A stretch of 56,120 nucleotides of DNA. It comes from Acidobacteriaceae bacterium (GTDB lineage: Bacteria; Acidobacteriota; Terriglobia; Terriglobales; Acidobacteriaceae). Positions 54,236 through 56,120 of the stretch are shown here, piece after piece; the first letter of the stretch is position 1, and each line of letters opens with the position of its first letter. The stretch is from assembly GCA_903642225.1 (NCBI GenBank), contig CAHJWI010000029.1, positions 1 to 56,120 of the forward strand, given 5' to 3'. The notes beneath the pieces were generated by a model. The model was not told the origin of the DNA. It did no database searches and saw only the letters and a list, made by a program, of their open reading frames with translations. The position numbers and the translations under genes are program-made.

Positions 54236-54298
54236 GTGGAAGTTGTACGTGGAAAGTTGTAAGTAGAAAAGGGAAGTATTTTGTTGTAACTGTTTGTG

Positions 54299-54333
54299 GA
54301 GAGGGTGCGGCTTAGGCTGCACCCTCTCTTTTT
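54299..54333 (+). terminator. Terminator of the LEA-like gene
   Basis: 10-bp stem GAGAGGGTGC (54299-54308) with GCACCCTCTC (54319-54328), then TTTTT. It also sits just beyond the 3' end of the convergent heme A synthase gene. Confidence 0.88.
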
Positions 54334-54378
54334 GCAGCGTCTGGATGGAGAGGGTGTACCGAAGTTGGTGTACGCAGG

Positions 54379-55413
54379 CTACTGCACGGTAAATGCGGCG
54401 TGGGCGTGTGGTGTGAGGGTGGGGTTGGCCTGGGTAAGGCGGGTGGCGATGACGACGAGGGTGATCCAGAAGATGTCGGCGCTGAAAAGGTGGAACACCT
54501 GAAGCCAGGTGGGGGCGAGGGACAGGACGTCTGCGATGCCGAGGATGAATTGGGCGGCGAGGTTCCAGATGAGGAGGGTGGAGGTGGACCGCTGGCCGGC
54601 GCGGCGCAGGTAGAGGGCGAGCGCGAGAGTTGCGAGGGTGGTGAGGCCGCTGGCGGCGGGGTGCATCCAGCGCATGCGGATGAGCAGCGGCGAGTGGGCG
54701 GCGAAGTCTGCGGCAAGTGCGGAGCGGAGATCGGGCGAGGGGAAGAGAGTGTCTGCGAGGGCTGCGAGGGAGCCGGTGGCGCCGGTGAGGACCGTTGCGG
54801 CGATGGCGAGCCAAACCGCGAGGCGGGTGTGCGGGTTTGAAGCGAGCTGATCTTGGTTGAGCGGATCTTGGTTGACCGGGTCTGCGTTGACTGGGTCTGG
54901 GTTGAACGGGTCTGCGCGCATCGGGCTCAGAAGGACGGCGGTGGCGGCGGTGGCGGCTAATAAAAGCAGGGTGTTGGTGAAGTGGACGGACTGCATGACG
55001 ACGCGGAGGGCGGAGGTATTGTTTTCAACCAGGCCCTTAAGGACGAGGACCGCGCCGAGAGCGCCTTCAGAGAGGAGGAGCAGGCCTGCGGCGACGGCGG
55101 TGCGGCGGGCCGGGTGACGGCGGGGTGTGCGGTGAAACGTCCAGACGACGAGCAGGGCGAACATGGCGGTGCTTATGCCGGTGAGCGAGCGGTGGGTGAA
55201 CTCGATGACGGTTGCGAGGCGGGGGTGGTGAGGGATGATTTCGTTGTTGCAGAGGGGCCAGTGTGCGCCGCAGCCGGCACCGGAGGAGGTGGCGCGGACG
55301 ACTGCACCCTCAAGCACGACGAGGATGAAGAAGGCGAGGGTGGCCCACGCCCAGCGGTGAACGCCGGCGAGATTGCGGATGTGGATGGGCGGTGGTGAGG
55401 TGTGGGTGGCCAT
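54379..55413 (-). CDS. ctaA: Heme A synthase (COX15/CtaA)
   Basis: 344 residues with about eight membrane helices in two halves. Conserved heme/substrate histidines lie in VIEFTHRSLTG, VMQSVHFTNT, RWMHPAASG and QVFHLFSADIF. The periplasmic Cys pair is in GAGCGAHWPLCNNE. The two halves are joined by a loop holding five degenerate DPxNx repeats (15-bp unit at 54851-54925). It oxidises heme O to heme A for aa3-type oxidases. Oxidase genes are probably beyond the window. Confidence 0.9.
   Translation of the reverse strand: MATHTSPPPIHIRNLAGVHRWAWATLAFFILVVLEGAVVRATSSGAGCGAHWPLCNNEIIPHHPRLATVIEFTHRSLTGISTAMFALLVVWTFHRTPRRHPARRTAVAAGLLLLSEGALGAVLVLKGLVENNTSALRVVMQSVHFTNTLLLLAATAATAVLLSPMRADPFNPDPVNADPVNQDPLNQDQLASNPHTRLAVWLAIAATVLTGATGSLAALADTLFPSPDLRSALAADFAAHSPLLIRMRWMHPAASGLTTLATLALALYLRRAGQRSTSTLLIWNLAAQFILGIADVLSLAPTWLQVFHLFSADIFWITLVVIATRLTQANPTLTPHAHAAFTVQ
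54851..54925 (-). repeat. Five 15-bp tandem repeats in ctaA
   Basis: On the plus strand, units of the form TCT(T/G)(G/C)GTTGA(N)CGG(G/A), each 15 bp, from 54851. They encode D-P-(V/L/F)-N-(x) pentapeptides in the loop between the two helical halves. Confidence 0.85.
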
Positions 55414-55631
55414 GCTGCCGCTACTGGCCGAGGAGGTTCGGCAAAGAGTGGCTGATACCCATGTGGACAGGGGCCGGCGACTGCGACCTGGTTGGAGTGG
55501 AACGCGGTTTGCAGGAGGTTTCGCGTTGCATGTTGTTAGTGTACGGACGAGGAGCGGCCTGTGGCGAGCGGCTGACTGGGCGAGCGGGCGGTAGGCGGAC
55601 GGGTCATGTGTCCGCTGATGGAACCCTGCTG

Positions 55632-56090
55632 CTATCGGAGCGATGCGCTCAGGATTTCACCTTGTTCCGGAGCGTCGGCGGGCTCTTGCTCAAGCTGTTT
55701 AACGCTCTGTACGAGCAGGGCGGCAGAGAGGGTGACGGGGACGTGGGTACAGGTCTGGATGAGTTGCTGCATGGACCTGCCGCCGTGGGTGTAGGCGACG
55801 GAGAGCGCCACGCGCGGCATGCCGTCGGCCGGCTGGAGGGTGGTGGAGGTGATGTGGATGTTGATGGCACCGGTGCGGGCACCCTCTTCTGCGCCGACCT
55901 GTTTCCACTCGGAGTCTTGCGCGAGCAGAGACTTGATGGCTGCGCCGTAGGCCTTGCCTGTGGTGTCTGAGCAGTCGCAGGAGACGGTGAAGTTGACGGA
56001 GGCGGCGGCGGGTGCGGCCACGACGGACGCGGGACGGAAAAAGGGTACAGCTGCGAAGAATACGAATAGGGCCGCGCGTCTCATGGTCAT
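55632..56090 (-). CDS. Secreted protein of unknown function
   Basis: 152 residues from the ATG at 56090 (GGAG seven bases upstream; an ATG four codons further up is less supported). Signal peptide (AALFVFFAAVPFFRPASVVAAP) then a small alpha/beta domain with one Cys pair (SCDCSD) and a Cys in LIQTCTHVP. No family recognised. The region 55414-55631 between it and ctaA contains nothing I can name. Confidence 0.7.
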   Translation of the reverse strand: MTMRRAALFVFFAAVPFFRPASVVAAPAAASVNFTVSCDCSDTTGKAYGAAIKSLLAQDSEWKQVGAEEGARTGAINIHITSTTLQPADGMPRVALSVAYTHGGRSMQQLIQTCTHVPVTLSAALLVQSVKQLEQEPADAPEQGEILSASLR

Positions 56091-56120
56091 TGAACTCTCC
56101 ATGAGGGCTTTATCGGCGGG

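Overview
The window is a piece of a high-GC bacterial chromosome, most likely from Acidobacteriota, class Terriglobia (Acidobacteriaceae-type). The inference rests on gene content: a secreted carboxypeptidase-regulatory-domain protein, a giant pro-kumamolisin/Ig-like repeat protein, a DUF3999-like protein, many GH3 and MFS carbohydrate genes, and an outer-membrane OmpA protein. No marker gene was searched, so the assignment is an inference.

The left edge holds a cut-off tRNA-Leu(CAA), a CorA Mg2+ channel and an intact tRNA-Glu(UUC). The 3' 44 bp of this tRNA are repeated exactly at 11348-11391, next to a tyrosine integrase. Between the two copies lies a compact ~10.05 kb integrative element with visibly lower GC than its flanks. 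Its leftward module is an AlpA-like HTH, an unknown protein and a prim-pol/RepA-like helicase, followed by iteron-like repeats. Its rightward module is an RHH regulator, a coiled-coil protein, an HK97-type major capsid protein, and the small and large terminase subunits. It also carries a HicB/HicA-like pair, a GhoS-like small protein and the integrase. I see no portal, protease, tail, head-completion or lysis gene. It therefore looks like a phage satellite that makes its own shell protein and packaging motor and depends on a helper for the rest. This is the most interesting part of the window.

From 11.4 to 18.1 kb comes carbohydrate metabolism: a Leloir operon (galE-galK-galT), then a fossil bed holding a dead LacI-type regulator and an internally deleted glutaminase, then a GH3 beta-glucosidase. 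From 18.3 to 27.2 kb lie an MFS transporter, a glycosyltransferase, an SDR dehydrogenase, an OmpA-family protein, a carboxypeptidase-regulatory protein, and a REC-Hpt / NarL-type phosphorelay pair. A membrane-anchored DUF3999-like protein ends that stretch.

From 27.2 to 46.5 kb is mostly housekeeping: ftsK, a PA2169-type stress protein, a DoxX protein, a long-chain acyl-CoA ligase, a small HTH protein, a Tat-exported phosphoesterase and an M24 aminopeptidase. These are followed by accB-accC, a polyprenyl synthase, yajQ, a metG-tatD operon, hldD, a ROK sugar kinase, a PCYC-motif protein and glmU.

The right end contains the pseudo-kumamolisin/Ig-repeat surface protein and a small AT-richer island bounded by a 75-bp duplication of that gene's 3' end. 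It closes with a membrane protein, ppk1, an LEA-like secreted repeat protein, heme A synthase and a secreted protein of unknown function. Starts were moved from the longest reading frame to the Shine-Dalgarno-supported codon wherever the sequence favoured it.
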